Positions 1-8,459 of a stretch of 64,000 bases of DNA are shown here, in pieces (position 1 is the stretch's first letter; each line of letters begins with the position of its first letter). This DNA comes from Maricaulis sp. GTDB lineage: Bacteria; Pseudomonadota; Alphaproteobacteria; Caulobacterales; Maricaulaceae. The notes below the pieces were generated by a model. That model did no database searches. It worked only from the letters and a program-made list of their open reading frames with translations, and was not told where the DNA came from. Location: positions 55,933 through 119,932 of the forward strand of contig NZ_JASBRI010000028.1 of assembly GCF_030149515.1 (NCBI RefSeq), given 5' to 3'. The position numbers were made by a program, and so were the translations under genes.

Positions 1-1
1 C

Positions 2-847
2 GTGCTGGCCCAGCGCATGAAGGATTTCGGCGGTTTCGACCACAATGCCCAGACCCTGCGCGTGGTGACCAAGCTGGAAGTGCGCTATCCGGAGTTCGAA
101 GGACTGAACCTGACCTGGGAAACGCTCGAAGGCGTGGTCAAGCACAATGGTCCGCTGCTGGCGAACGGTGCGCGGGAAGAGGATCTCGCCTGGGCTTTCA
201 CGGCTTATGATGGCTGGCGCGATCTGGAGCTCGACACGCATGCCGGGCTGGAGGCCCAGATCGCCGCGATTTCCGACGATATCGCCTATAACAACCACGA
301 TATCGACGACGGGTTGCGTTCGGGGCTTCTGGAACTGGAGCCGTTGCTGGAGCTGCCGCTGGTGGGCGAGATTTTCCGCCGCGTGGAAGAGCGCTGGCCC
401 GGGCTCAACCGCAACATCCTGATCCACGAAGCGGTGCGCGATCTTATCGGGGTGATGGTGGGGGACGTTCTGGAAGAGACGCGCCGCCGGCTGGACGAGG
501 CCCGGCCCGACAGCGCCGAAGCGGTTCGCGCGCTCGACAGTCCGGTCGTGGCCTTTTCCGAGGAAATGACGCTGCATCTGGCCGCCCTGCGCCGCCACCT
601 GTTCGCCCACATGTACCGGCACTACAAGGTCAACCGGATGATGAGCCAGGCCGGGCGGGTGATGCGCGATCTGTTCGACCTCTATCTGAACGACCCCGGC
701 GTGCTGCCCACCGGGGTGCAGGCCGGCATGCGCGGCGCCGGCACGGCGGAATCGGCGCGGCACATCTGTGACTATATCGCCGGCATGACCGACCGTTTCG
801 CCGTCGAGGAGCATCGCCGTCTGTTTACCGTTCAGGGATATTTCTAG
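2..847 (+). CDS. dgt: deoxyguanosinetriphosphate triphosphohydrolase-like protein, 5' end cut by window
   Basis: C-terminal 281 residues of a dGTPase-like HD-domain protein; the N-terminus with the first HD metal ligands lies before the window. The segment FDHNAQTLRVVTKLE followed by GLNLTWETLEGVVKHNG is the conserved central motif of this family, which hydrolyses dNTPs to deoxynucleosides and triphosphate. Known family members are near 390 residues, so about a quarter is missing. The frame is already open at base 2, so the first codon here is not a real start. It is followed after 113 bp by a SPOR-domain gene. In many alphaproteobacteria argS sits between these two, but it is absent here. 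Confidence 0.9.
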   Translation: MLAQRMKDFGGFDHNAQTLRVVTKLEVRYPEFEGLNLTWETLEGVVKHNGPLLANGAREEDLAWAFTAYDGWRDLELDTHAGLEAQIAAISDDIAYNNHDIDDGLRSGLLELEPLLELPLVGEIFRRVEERWPGLNRNILIHEAVRDLIGVMVGDVLEETRRRLDEARPDSAEAVRALDSPVVAFSEEMTLHLAALRRHLFAHMYRHYKVNRMMSQAGRVMRDLFDLYLNDPGVLPTGVQAGMRGAGTAESARHICDYIAGMTDRFAVEEHRRLFTVQGYF

Positions 848-960
848 CGGCAGACGGCATTGGGTTGACCTGCCGCATGAAACCGGCGGCCGGTCGGTGC
901 TATCGTTATGGTGCGTCAGGCGATTCGCGTGGCGCTAAATGTGTGAGACGCCAGGACACG

Positions 961-1800
961 ATGACGGATCAGGACGACGACGAGCGGATCGGAGCCTACG
1001 CGCCGCCCGCGGATGAATTCTCGACCTTCGATGCGCGCGAGGAAGACGCGCGCCGCGGCCCACTCTTGCTGACGGCGGCTCTGGCGGTGTTCATCCTGTT
1101 CCTCGGCGTGGTCTGGAGTGCCTACAATCAGGGCCTGCGCGAAAGCGGCCGCGATGGCGCGCCGCGCCTGGTGCCCAATGAGGAGCCCTATCGCGAACGC
1201 CCCGCCGATCCGGGCGGCGAAGAAACACCCGACACCGATCTGGATGTCTACAACCGCCTGACCGGCGAGGATGAGGGCGGGGACGAGACCGTCTCCCTGC
1301 GCCCGGCCCCGGAGGAACCGCTGGAGGAAAGCCGTCCCGCCCTGCGCGTGGAAACGGTCGATGCCGACGATGCGGGAACGCCGCCGGAAGATACCGCGCG
1401 GGAGGCGTCGGATGTGACGCCGCGCCCGGCGCCGGCCCGCCCCGAACCGGAACCGGCGGCTACGGATCCGGACCCCGCCCCGGCCCGCGAGCCCGATCCG
1501 GCTCCGGCCGAGCCGGCCGCGCGCGATGCGGTGCCCGCGGTCGACCTGTCGGGTGACTGGGTGGTCCAGATTGCCTCCTTCCGCAGTGGAAGTGATGCCG
1601 AAGCGGCCTGGGTCGCCTTCCGGACCCGCTTCTCCGACATTGCCTCGGGTCTGGCACCGGATGTGGCACAGGTGGAAATCGCCAATCGCGGCACGTATCA
1701 CCGCCTGCGCATCGCGGCCTTCGCCACGCGCGATGACGCCGTGGCCTTTTGCTCGACCCTGCAGTCGCGCGGGCAGGATTGCCTGGTGGCCCGGCGATGA
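961..1800 (+). CDS. SPOR domain-containing membrane protein
   Basis: 279 residues. An acidic cytoplasmic N-terminus (about 1-33) leads to one transmembrane helix (about 34-54), then a long Pro/Ala/Glu/Asp-rich periplasmic linker, then a SPOR domain in the last 85 residues (begins near WVVQIASFRS). SPOR domains bind denuded septal peptidoglycan, so a division-site role is likely. I chose the ATG at 961 because the upstream in-frame TTG at 865 would add 32 residues that look non-coding. The stop overlaps the nagZ start by 4 bp (ATGA), indicating translational coupling. The linker shows the strong Pro/Ala bias usual for this protein type. Family assignment is firm; the exact partner is unknown. 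Confidence 0.85.
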   Translation: MTDQDDDERIGAYAPPADEFSTFDAREEDARRGPLLLTAALAVFILFLGVVWSAYNQGLRESGRDGAPRLVPNEEPYRERPADPGGEETPDTDLDVYNRLTGEDEGGDETVSLRPAPEEPLEESRPALRVETVDADDAGTPPEDTAREASDVTPRPAPARPEPEPAATDPDPAPAREPDPAPAEPAARDAVPAVDLSGDWVVQIASFRSGSDAEAAWVAFRTRFSDIASGLAPDVAQVEIANRGTYHRLRIAAFATRDDAVAFCSTLQSRGQDCLVARR

Positions 1801-2816
1801 GCGGTGTGACGGCGGCGATCTACGGGCTGGAAGGCACGACGCTGAGCCCTGAGGAGAAAGCCTTTTTCCGCGATGCGGACCCCTGGGGCTTCATCCTGTT
1901 TGCGCGCAATGTTGACGGCGTGCGCCAGTTGGCGCGGCTGACCATGGAGCTGCGCGACTGTGTTGGCCGGGATGCGCCGGTGCTGATCGATCAGGAAGGC
2001 GGACGCGTGGCGCGGCTGAGGCCGCCCACCTGGCGCAAGGCGCCGCCGGCCCAGCTGTTTGGCGATCTCTTCCTCAGGGATGAGGAGGCCGCAATCGAGG
2101 CGACCTGGCTTAATCATCGCCTGTTGGCGCACGAACTGCGCACGGTGGGAATCGATGTCGATTGCGCCCCTGTGGCCGATCTGCGTATTGCCGGAGCCGA
2201 TGCCATCATCGGCGATCGCGCTCTCGGCGAAACGCCGGAGCCCATTATCCATCTCGGCCGCGCCGCCATGGACGGGCTGATGGCGGGCGGTGTGGCGCCG
2301 ATCGTCAAGCATATACCCGGCCACGGCCGGGCCATGGCCGACAGTCATCTGGAATTGCCGGTCGTACCGGAAGAGCACGGCCTGCTGTCGGAGACCGATT
2401 TTGCCCCGTTCAAGGGTCTGAGCGACGCCCCGATGGCGATGACAGCACACATCGTCTACGCCGATATCGACGGTGACCATCCCGCGACCCAGTCGGCCGA
2501 GGTGATCGGCAGGATCATTCGCGGCGAGATCGGGTTTGACGGCCTGTTGATGACCGATGATCTGTCGATGAAAGCGCTGACCGGCTCGTTCCGGGAACGC
2601 GGCGAGCGGTCGCTGTCGGCAGGATGTGATATGCTGCTGCACTGCAATGGCGACAGGGCCGAGATGGCGGCGGTTGCGGAAGGGGCCGCACGGCTGGACG
2701 GCCGGCGCCTGGACCGGGCCCTGGCGGCCGAGTCCGCGCGCGCGCGTATCGAAGATTTCGACCCGGCCGAGGCCGAATCGCGGCTCAATGATCTCTTGGT
2801 GCCGGTTGCCGGCTAG
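1797..2816 (+). CDS. nagZ: beta-N-acetylhexosaminidase (GH3)
   Basis: 339 residues, the usual length for the compact single-domain NagZ type. It removes GlcNAc from GlcNAc-anhydroMurNAc peptides in the cytoplasm during muropeptide recycling. Visible signatures are the substrate-binding stretch near VLIDQEGGRVARL (about 62-74), the GH3 loop KHIPGHG at 171-177 with the His/Asp pair that supplies acid/base function (D182, H184), and LLMTDDLSM, whose Asp pair at 254-255 contains the nucleophile. No signal peptide. The start ATG overlaps the previous stop. NagZ products induce chromosomal beta-lactamases in other bacteria, which is worth bearing in mind given the BlaI-type cluster further along, though no link is shown here. 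Confidence 0.93.
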   Translation: MSGVTAAIYGLEGTTLSPEEKAFFRDADPWGFILFARNVDGVRQLARLTMELRDCVGRDAPVLIDQEGGRVARLRPPTWRKAPPAQLFGDLFLRDEEAAIEATWLNHRLLAHELRTVGIDVDCAPVADLRIAGADAIIGDRALGETPEPIIHLGRAAMDGLMAGGVAPIVKHIPGHGRAMADSHLELPVVPEEHGLLSETDFAPFKGLSDAPMAMTAHIVYADIDGDHPATQSAEVIGRIIRGEIGFDGLLMTDDLSMKALTGSFRERGERSLSAGCDMLLHCNGDRAEMAAVAEGAARLDGRRLDRALAAESARARIEDFDPAEAESRLNDLLVPVAG

Positions 2817-2840
2817 CCGGCGGTCAGATCGGAGCACGGA

Positions 2841-3650
2841 TTGAGCGAAGATTTCGAGGAAGACGTCCGGTTCGAGGCCGCCGAAGAGGCGGAGGCCGAT
2901 GCCCTGATCGTCGATCTCGACGGTTTCGAGGGCCCGCTCCACCTGCTGCTGGCGCTCGCGCGCAAGCGCAAGATCGATCTTGCCCGCATCTCCATTCTCG
3001 AGCTTGCCGAACAGTATCTGCAATTCATGGAGGCGGCGCGCCGGCGCCGGCTCGATCTGGCCGCCGACTATCTGGTGATGGCGGCCTGGCTGGCCTTCCT
3101 GAAGTCCAAACTTCTCCTGCCCAAACCGCCCAGGGACGACGAGGAACAGCCGGCTGAGATCATGGCGGCCGCACTGGCCTTCCGCCTGCGCCGGCTTGAA
3201 GCCATGCGGGCGGCCGGCGAGGCCCTGTTCGCCCGGCCGCTGCTCTATTCGGATGTGCACATGCGGGGCGAACCGGAGGGTGTGCGCTCGACACGGTCCG
3301 TCACCTACGAGGCCGATCTCCACGACCTTCTTTCCGCCTATGCCACACGCCGTGTTCGCCAGGTGCGGTCGAGCTACCGTCCGCCTGCGCCGCGAGTCTA
3401 TGGCCTGGAAACTGCACGGGAACGTCTCGAGACGCTGATGCCCGAGGTGAGGGAGTGGTGCGAACTGGACAGCCTCTTGCCCGATAACGGGGAATTGGGG
3501 GCCGATCCGCCGCCCCTGCGTTCGGTGCGTGCAAGCTCGATGCTGGCCGCGCTTGAAATCACCAGGGAAGGCCACGCACGATTGCGCCAGCGCGAGGCCT
3601 ATGCGCCGCTCTATGTTCGCGCAGCCGGGGAAGACGCGAAGCATGACTGA
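2841..3650 (+). CDS. scpA: segregation and condensation protein A
   Basis: 269 residues. ScpA is the kleisin that joins ScpB dimers to the SMC ATPase to organise and separate the chromosome. The family signature FEGPLHLLLALARKRKIDLARISI lies near residues 30-53 and is followed by the helical ADYLVMAAWLAFLKSKLLLP segment. The start is a TTG at 2841; no ATG lies upstream of the conserved domain in this frame, and the 24 bp gap after nagZ supports it. The 3' end overlaps scpB by 8 bp, the normal coupled arrangement. Confidence 0.93.
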   Translation: MSEDFEEDVRFEAAEEAEADALIVDLDGFEGPLHLLLALARKRKIDLARISILELAEQYLQFMEAARRRRLDLAADYLVMAAWLAFLKSKLLLPKPPRDDEEQPAEIMAAALAFRLRRLEAMRAAGEALFARPLLYSDVHMRGEPEGVRSTRSVTYEADLHDLLSAYATRRVRQVRSSYRPPAPRVYGLETARERLETLMPEVREWCELDSLLPDNGELGADPPPLRSVRASSMLAALEITREGHARLRQREAYAPLYVRAAGEDAKHD

Positions 3651-4452
3651 CGATACCGACAGCAAGACGGACGATGCGATTTCCGATGCGATCGCGGCGC
3701 TGCGCGAACGTGCCAGCCACCAGGGCCCCTCGGCCCTGGCCGACGAGGAGGCGTCTCAGGCGCTTGGCGTCCATCTGGCCGTCAACACGGAGCGCCGCAA
3801 TCTGCGTATTCTTGAAGCGCTCCTGTTTGCCGCCAGCGAGCCGCTGGACGAAGAGACGCTGATCGGCCGGCTGCCGCTGGAGGCGAATATCCAGCATCTC
3901 CTGGCCACACTGGCCGCCGAGTATGAAGAGCGCGGTGTGCGGCTGGTCGAGGTCGGTGGGCGCTGGCGGTTCGAAACCGCACCGGATCTGGCCGACGTGC
4001 TGACCGAAGTGCGCCAGGAACCGCGCAAGCTGTCCCAGGCGGCCCTGGAAACCCTGTCGATCATCGCCTACCACCAGCCCGTCACGCGTGCCGAGATCGA
4101 GGAAATCCGCGGCGTTGCGGTGTCCAGGGGCACGCTTGATTTACTGTTTGAATTGCGCTGGATCCGCCCGCGCGGCCGGCGCCGCACGCCGGGCCGGCCC
4201 GTGACCTACGGCACCACATCGCAATTCCTTGAATACTTTTCGCTGTCCACCATCGGGGACTTGCCGGGCATGGCCGACCTCAAGGCCGCCGGACTGCTGG
4301 ATGCGCGCCTGCCGCCGGATTTCACTGTGCCGGATCCGGGCCGGTCGGAGGGACTGGATGGCGGTGAGGATCCGCTGGATGACGAAGAGGCCCACGCCTT
4401 TCATGTCGATTTCATGGACGGCGAGGACGACGGGCCTGACGGTGCGGCCTGA
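3643..4452 (+). CDS. scpB: segregation and condensation protein B
   Basis: 269 residues. ScpB is the winged-helix partner of ScpA in the SMC condensin complex. The two winged-helix units lie at about 45-125 (RRNLRILEALLFAASEPLDE) and 130-215 (LSQAALETLSIIAYHQPVTR, then the TYGTT and FLEYF segments typical of the family). The acidic tail after about residue 230 is low-complexity. The start at 3643 overlaps the end of scpA; longer in-frame starts lie inside scpA and would add non-homologous sequence. A 103 bp gap separates it from tatA, so tatA may have its own promoter. Confidence 0.93.
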   Translation: MTDDTDSKTDDAISDAIAALRERASHQGPSALADEEASQALGVHLAVNTERRNLRILEALLFAASEPLDEETLIGRLPLEANIQHLLATLAAEYEERGVRLVEVGGRWRFETAPDLADVLTEVRQEPRKLSQAALETLSIIAYHQPVTRAEIEEIRGVAVSRGTLDLLFELRWIRPRGRRRTPGRPVTYGTTSQFLEYFSLSTIGDLPGMADLKAAGLLDARLPPDFTVPDPGRSEGLDGGEDPLDDEEAHAFHVDFMDGEDDGPDGAA

Positions 4453-4555
4453 CCCGCGCGGTGAGATCAATTGCCGACGGCCCTGATTGACGGGTTGGAC
4501 GCCGCGCGGCAAACGCAGTAGATCAAGAGATGTTCTAGATAGACGGAGAAGCCAA

Positions 4556-4774
4556 ATGGCTCCGGGTATGTGGCAAATCCTGCTGGTAGTACTGCTCGCC
4601 GTGCTGTTGTTCGGCGGCCGCGGCAAGATTGCCTCCGTCATGGGCGATTTCGCCAAGGGCATCACGAGTTTCCGCAAGGGCCTCAAGGACGAGGACGGGA
4701 GCGAGGGCGCGTCTTCCGACGATGCGGCCGCGCTCGGTTCCGAGACCCGCGACGACGAAAAGACCGGGAGCTAG
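4556..4774 (+). CDS. tatA: Sec-independent protein translocase TatA
   Basis: 72 residues. TatA oligomerises to form the pore of the twin-arginine export pathway. One N-terminal membrane helix (about 5-20, [16 protein letters not shown]) ends in the FG hinge, followed by the amphipathic helix [22 protein letters not shown] and a charged tail. I chose the ATG at 4556 because it is preceded by a purine-rich ribosome binding site (GACGGAGAAG at 4542-4551) and gives the canonical N-terminus. It starts the tatABC operon: tatB follows after 3 bp. Confidence 0.95.
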   Translation: MAPGMWQILLVVLLAVLLFGGRGKIASVMGDFAKGITSFRKGLKDEDGSEGASSDDAAALGSETRDDEKTGS

Positions 4775-4777
4775 GCG

Positions 4778-5137
4778 ATGAGCCCCGGCATCGGCATGCC
4801 GGAACTGCTGGTGGTACTGGTCCTGGCGCTTGTGGTCGTCGGACCGCGTCAGCTGCCCGTCATGATGCGCAAGGTCGGCCAGATCATGAATCAGGCCCGC
4901 GCCATGGCGAAGGAATTCCAGCATTCTTTCGACGAGATCGGCCGCGAGACGGAACTGTCTGAATTGCGCAAGGAAATCGAGGCCCTGAAGAAGGGCAATC
5001 CGGTCGAGGAAATCCGCGGCGAGCTCGACAAGGCGGCCTTCGAGGCCGGCCATGGCGGCGGGACGGTGCAGGAATCCAAACCGGTGGGGTCTGAAACCGG
5101 CAAGGCGGCCAGCCTGCCGCACCGGGGTGGCGAGTAG
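4778..5137 (+). CDS. tatB: Sec-independent protein translocase TatB
   Basis: 119 residues. TatB works with TatC in the receptor that recognises twin-arginine signal peptides. Hallmarks are the N-terminal helix MPELLVVLVLALVVVGPRQLP with the conserved Glu and Gly-Pro, then a long amphipathic and coiled region (about 25-90). The order tatA-tatB-tatC, with gaps of 3 and 5 bp, makes TatB rather than a second TatA the better call. A plausible client, the Kelch protein at 42091-43104, is in the same window. Confidence 0.93.
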   Translation: MSPGIGMPELLVVLVLALVVVGPRQLPVMMRKVGQIMNQARAMAKEFQHSFDEIGRETELSELRKEIEALKKGNPVEEIRGELDKAAFEAGHGGGTVQESKPVGSETGKAASLPHRGGE

Positions 5138-5142
5138 GCGGT

Positions 5143-5955
5143 ATGGCCCAGATCACGCATGACGAGGACGAGGTCGAGGCCAGCCGTGCCCCGCTGATCG
5201 ATCACCTGATCGAGCTGCGCCAGCGTCTCATCGTCGTCATTGCCTTCCTTACGGCAGCTTTCGTGATCTGTTTCGTCTTTTCAGGTCAGCTCTACCAGCT
5301 GCTTTTGATTCCCTACCGTGATGCCGCAGCCGCCATTCGGGGCGTGCCGGTGGAGGAGCTGGATCTGACGGCGAATTTCTTCGCGCCGCTGGAGTTCTTC
5401 TTCGTCAGGCTGAAACTCTCGCTGGTCGGAGCGATCATCGTGATCTTTCCGGTCATCGCCTGGCAGGTCTACGGCTTTGTGGCGCCGGGGCTCTACAAGA
5501 ACGAGCGCGGGGCCTTTGCGCCCTTCCTGGCGATGTCCCCCATCCTGTTCGGCGCAGGCGTGGGCTTTGTCTACTACTTCGTCCTGCCCATGGTGATGCG
5601 CTTCTCCCTGGGCCAGGAACAGGTGCCCGAACTGGCGGGGACGCGGATCGAGCTTCTGCTCAATGTCTCCGACTACATGAATCTCATCACCACCTTGATG
5701 CTGGTCTTCGGCGTATCCTTCCAGATGCCGGTATTTCTGATGCTGCTTGCCAAGGCGGGTATCCTGCGCGGGGAAACCCTCCTGAAGGGCTGGCGTTTCG
5801 CCGTGGTCGGTATCGCGCTGTTTGCTGCCTTCGCCACACCGCCCGATCCGGTGAGCCAGATCATGCTCGGCGGAGCGCTGCTGCTGCTCTACTTCCTCTC
5901 CATCGGCGGCATGAGGCTGATGGAGCCGAAGGACGAGCCGGACGAGACCTCCTGA
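5143..5955 (+). CDS. tatC: Sec-independent protein translocase TatC
   Basis: 270 residues, a polytopic inner membrane protein with six predicted helices. It holds the twin-arginine signal peptide. The N-terminal LIDHLIELRQRLI (about 19-31) and the region ending YLYKNERGAF-like GLYKNERGAFAPFL are characteristic, as is the late FATPPDPVSQIMLG segment before the last helix. It is the last gene of the tat operon; serS follows after 74 bp. Confidence 0.96.
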   Translation: MAQITHDEDEVEASRAPLIDHLIELRQRLIVVIAFLTAAFVICFVFSGQLYQLLLIPYRDAAAAIRGVPVEELDLTANFFAPLEFFFVRLKLSLVGAIIVIFPVIAWQVYGFVAPGLYKNERGAFAPFLAMSPILFGAGVGFVYYFVLPMVMRFSLGQEQVPELAGTRIELLLNVSDYMNLITTLMLVFGVSFQMPVFLMLLAKAGILRGETLLKGWRFAVVGIALFAAFATPPDPVSQIMLGGALLLLYFLSIGGMRLMEPKDEPDETS

Positions 5956-6029
5956 TCCGGTTTACGCCGCGCGCGGGCGCGGCTATAGCCGCCTTCTCCC
6001 ATTCCTCCTGATCCTCCACCGGTTCCGCC

Positions 6030-7307
6030 ATGCACGATATCAAGCTTATCCGCGACAATCCCGAAGCGTTCGACAAGGGCCTGGCCCTGCGCGGAATGGA
6101 AGCGCAGTCCGCCACACTGCTGGACCTGGATGCCCAGCGCCGGGAAGCTGTCACACGCCAGCAGGAGGCCGAGACCGAGCGCAACGCCCTGTCCAAACAG
6201 ATCGGCAAGGCCAAGGCCACGGGTGACGAGGCCGAATTCAACCGCCTGCGCGGCGAGGTCGACCGGCTGAAGACAGTGCTGGAAGAGGCGGGGCAGCAGG
6301 CGCGCCATTTCGAGGAAACGCTGAACCAGCACCTGGCCGCGCTGCCCAACCTGCCGGAAGCCGGCATTCCGCAGGGCCAGGACGAGACGCAGAACGAGGA
6401 AGTGCGCCGCTGGGGCGAGGCGCGGGCTTTCGACTTCGAGCCGAGGGACCATGTCGATCTGGGCGAGGGGCTCGGCCAGATGGATTTCGAGAAGGCGGCG
6501 GCCATCTCCGGCGCCCGTTTTGTGGCGCTGAAAGGCGGCCTGGCGCGGCTGGAGCGGGCGCTGGCGCAGTTCATGCTGGACCTGCACACCGGCGAGCATG
6601 ACTATACCGAAGTCTCGCCGCCCTACATGGTGCGCGACGAAGCGATGTTCGGGACGGGGCAGTTGCCCAAATTCGCCGACGACCTGTTCCGTACCACCGA
6701 CCATCGCTGGCTGATCCCCACCGCGGAAGTGCCGCTGACCAATCTCGCTCGCGACGCCATCCATGCCGAAGACGCGCTGCCGATGCGCTTTACCGCACAC
6801 ACACCCTGCTTCCGCGCCGAAGCCGGTTCCGCTGGGCGGGATACGCGCGGCATGATCCGCATGCACCAGTTCCACAAGGTGGAAATGGTCTCCATCGTGG
6901 CACCGGATGAAAGCGCGGCCGAACTTGACCGCATGACGGGCTGTGCCGAGAAGGTCCTCCAGCTGCTGGAACTGCCCTACCGTGTGATGCTGTTGTGCAC
7001 CGGCGACATGGGCTTTTCCGCCAAGCGGACCTACGACCTGGAAGTCTGGCTGCCCAGCCAGCAGGGATATCGCGAGATTTCCTCCTGCTCGAACTGCGGC
7101 GATTTCCAGGCCCGGCGCATGAATGCCCGTTTCCGCAAGGACGGCGAAAAGCGTCCGGCTTTCCTGCACACGCTGAACGGTTCCGGTGTTGCCACTGGCC
7201 GCGCCCTTCTGGCGGTGATGGAAAACCACCAGAATGAGGATGGTTCGATCACCGTACCCGAGGTGCTGCGTCCCTATATGGCAGGGATGGAGCGGATCGG
7301 GGACTGA
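6030..7307 (+). CDS. serS: serine--tRNA ligase
   Basis: 425 residues, a class II synthetase that charges tRNA-Ser. The N-terminal 110 residues form the long antiparallel coiled-coil arm (charged heptads around 25-105). Motif 2 is [15 protein letters not shown] followed by HQFHKVEM, and motif 3 is [16 protein letters not shown] near 382-397. Length and start are standard. It lies in the conserved order tatC-serS-surE of alphaproteobacteria, but here serS and surE are separated by a small inserted segment (7315-8459). Confidence 0.97.
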   Translation: MHDIKLIRDNPEAFDKGLALRGMEAQSATLLDLDAQRREAVTRQQEAETERNALSKQIGKAKATGDEAEFNRLRGEVDRLKTVLEEAGQQARHFEETLNQHLAALPNLPEAGIPQGQDETQNEEVRRWGEARAFDFEPRDHVDLGEGLGQMDFEKAAAISGARFVALKGGLARLERALAQFMLDLHTGEHDYTEVSPPYMVRDEAMFGTGQLPKFADDLFRTTDHRWLIPTAEVPLTNLARDAIHAEDALPMRFTAHTPCFRAEAGSAGRDTRGMIRMHQFHKVEMVSIVAPDESAAELDRMTGCAEKVLQLLELPYRVMLLCTGDMGFSAKRTYDLEVWLPSQQGYREISSCSNCGDFQARRMNARFRKDGEKRPAFLHTLNGSGVATGRALLAVMENHQNEDGSITVPEVLRPYMAGMERIGD

Positions 7308-7314
7308 TCCGGTC

Positions 7315-7674
7315 GTGGCCGGTCGTCAACGCGATACCATCGCATCGGCCGGCTTTCGCTTTGCGGCGGAACTGATCGCCTGGATCGCCGGCCCGTGGGC
7401 TGTGGCCGTGCATGTTTCACCCGTCGCGGCGGTACCGGTCCTGATCGTGCTGGTGGCGCTGCCGGCCGTGTTCTCGACGCCGGGCGACAAGCGCCAGGTG
7501 CTCGTCCCGGTGCCGGGGCGTGTGCGCATCCCGATCGAACTCCTGCTCTACACCGTGGCGGCAGTCGCACCGTGGTTCGCCTGGTCCGATTGGGCGGGGT
7601 GGGCGTGTCTTGCCGTGGTCGCCGCGGGTCTTGGCTTCGGCATTCCCCGATTTCGTTGGCTGCGGGAGCGCTGA
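7315..7674 (+). CDS. small membrane protein, YrdB/DUF2568-like
   Basis: 119 residues from a GTG start 7 bp after serS. Three to four hydrophobic helices are visible (about 10-30, 35-52, 70-88, 92-110). The arrangement, with a Pro-rich loop RQVLVPVPGRVRIPIELLLYT in the middle, resembles the YrdB/DUF2568 family of small integral membrane proteins of unknown function. The GTG is chosen because it is the first start after the serS stop; no good ribosome binding site is seen, so expression probably depends on serS transcription. It could equally be an unassigned membrane protein. Confidence 0.6.
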   Translation: MAGRQRDTIASAGFRFAAELIAWIAGPWAVAVHVSPVAAVPVLIVLVALPAVFSTPGDKRQVLVPVPGRVRIPIELLLYTVAAVAPWFAWSDWAGWACLAVVAAGLGFGIPRFRWLRER

Positions 7675-7683
7675 GCGGACGTC

Positions 7684-8061
7684 CTAGCGCTTGGCCGTGT
7701 TGGCCCGCAGCCAGGGTTCGAGCTTTTCGAACCGGAACTCACCGGCTTCGTAGAGCGGCAGGATGAAGTCGAGAGCCTCGTCCTTTCCGGCCGTCAGCCG
7801 GAGGTTGTTCAGGCCAAGAAAGATCACAGTTGCGGCAAGGGCTGTCCGCTTGTTCCCATCGATGAAAGGGTGGTTCTGGGACAGGCTTTCCCACAGCGCG
7901 GCGGCTTCTTCGATGACGTCTCGATAATAGCCCGAGCGGGGACGATGCAATGCGGCATCCAGTTGCCCCGGATCGCGCAAGCCCGCCGATCCTCCGTAAC
8001 GGTTGATCTGCAGGGCGTGGATGTCGAGAACGTCTTCGAGTTCGAGATAGGAGCGGCTCAC
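7684..8061 (-). CDS. Doc-type (Fic fold) toxin of a toxin-antitoxin pair
   Basis: 125 residues. The Fic/Doc motif HPFIDGNKRTA is at 64-74: catalytic-site His64, Asp68, and the N-K-R variant typical of Doc. Known Doc enzymes phosphorylate EF-Tu and stop translation. The N-terminal half matches the Doc pattern of ALHRPRSGYY and EAAALWESLSQNHPF. The start is GTG at 8061, overlapping the stop of the upstream antitoxin by 4 bp, so it is translated from the same mRNA. It is placed tail-to-tail with the YrdB-like gene and interrupts the usual serS-surE neighbourhood. Confidence 0.88.
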   Translation of the reverse strand: MSRSYLELEDVLDIHALQINRYGGSAGLRDPGQLDAALHRPRSGYYRDVIEEAAALWESLSQNHPFIDGNKRTALAATVIFLGLNNLRLTAGKDEALDFILPLYEAGEFRFEKLEPWLRANTAKR

Positions 8062-8285
8062 TCGGCCAGCTTCCGGTAGACGTCGTCATACTGCGCCATC
8101 GACTCTTCATGCAGGGCGAGAATGCGGGCCTTGCGATCAGACGTTTTGCGGGTTTCGATCAGATTGCCGATTGCTTCTTCGACCAAGGTCTGGATTTGCC
8201 GGCCTTCCGCCTTGGCTAAATTGCGAAGATCGGCCAGCAATGCACTGTCGATTTGTGTCGCAAACTTCTCGCGGGACTTATTCAT
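8058..8285 (-). CDS. ribbon-helix-helix antitoxin
   Basis: 75 residues. The N-terminal half fits a ribbon-helix-helix DNA-binding fold: a short strand KFATQID, then helices around SALLADLRNLAKAEG and QIQTLVEEAIGNLIE. The charged C-terminal half (about 45-75) is the likely toxin-binding segment. I chose the ATG at 8285; the ATG at 8318 lies inside the palindromic operator and is unlikely to be used. The antitoxin comes first and overlaps the toxin, the normal order for autoregulated modules. It is not a Phd-type antitoxin by sequence, so the pairing of a Doc toxin with an RHH protein is slightly unusual. Confidence 0.8.
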   Translation of the reverse strand: MNKSREKFATQIDSALLADLRNLAKAEGRQIQTLVEEAIGNLIETRKTSDRKARILALHEESMAQYDDVYRKLAE

Positions 8286-8311
8286 GCCGGGCTCCATGCG
8301 TTGGCGGAAGC

Positions 8312-8333
8312 GTATCATGAAATTTCTTGATAC
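8312..8333 (-). promoter_or_regulatory. palindromic operator upstream of the toxin-antitoxin operon
   Basis: Arms GTATCATGAAA (8312-8322) and TTTCTTGATAC (8323-8333) abut and match at 10 of 11 positions. The site ends 26 bp before the antitoxin start and is AT-rich against a GC-rich background. Ribbon-helix-helix antitoxins bind such palindromes to repress their own operon; that this one does so is inferred from position and symmetry. Confidence 0.65.
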
Positions 8334-8459
8334 TGCAAACTGGCGGATACCGTTTACGGGAAATTACGCGTCCAACTGGGATGCGTGGGCTGGCAGCGTT
8401 GCCGATTTCGTCTAGAAGCATGCGCTCGCCAGTCTCCCGACAGCAAGGACATCCGGCCC

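Noticed and set aside
1698..3665. 655-residue minus-strand frame over nagZ and scpA
   Set aside because: Covers two well-defined genes on the other strand and has no homology-like features.
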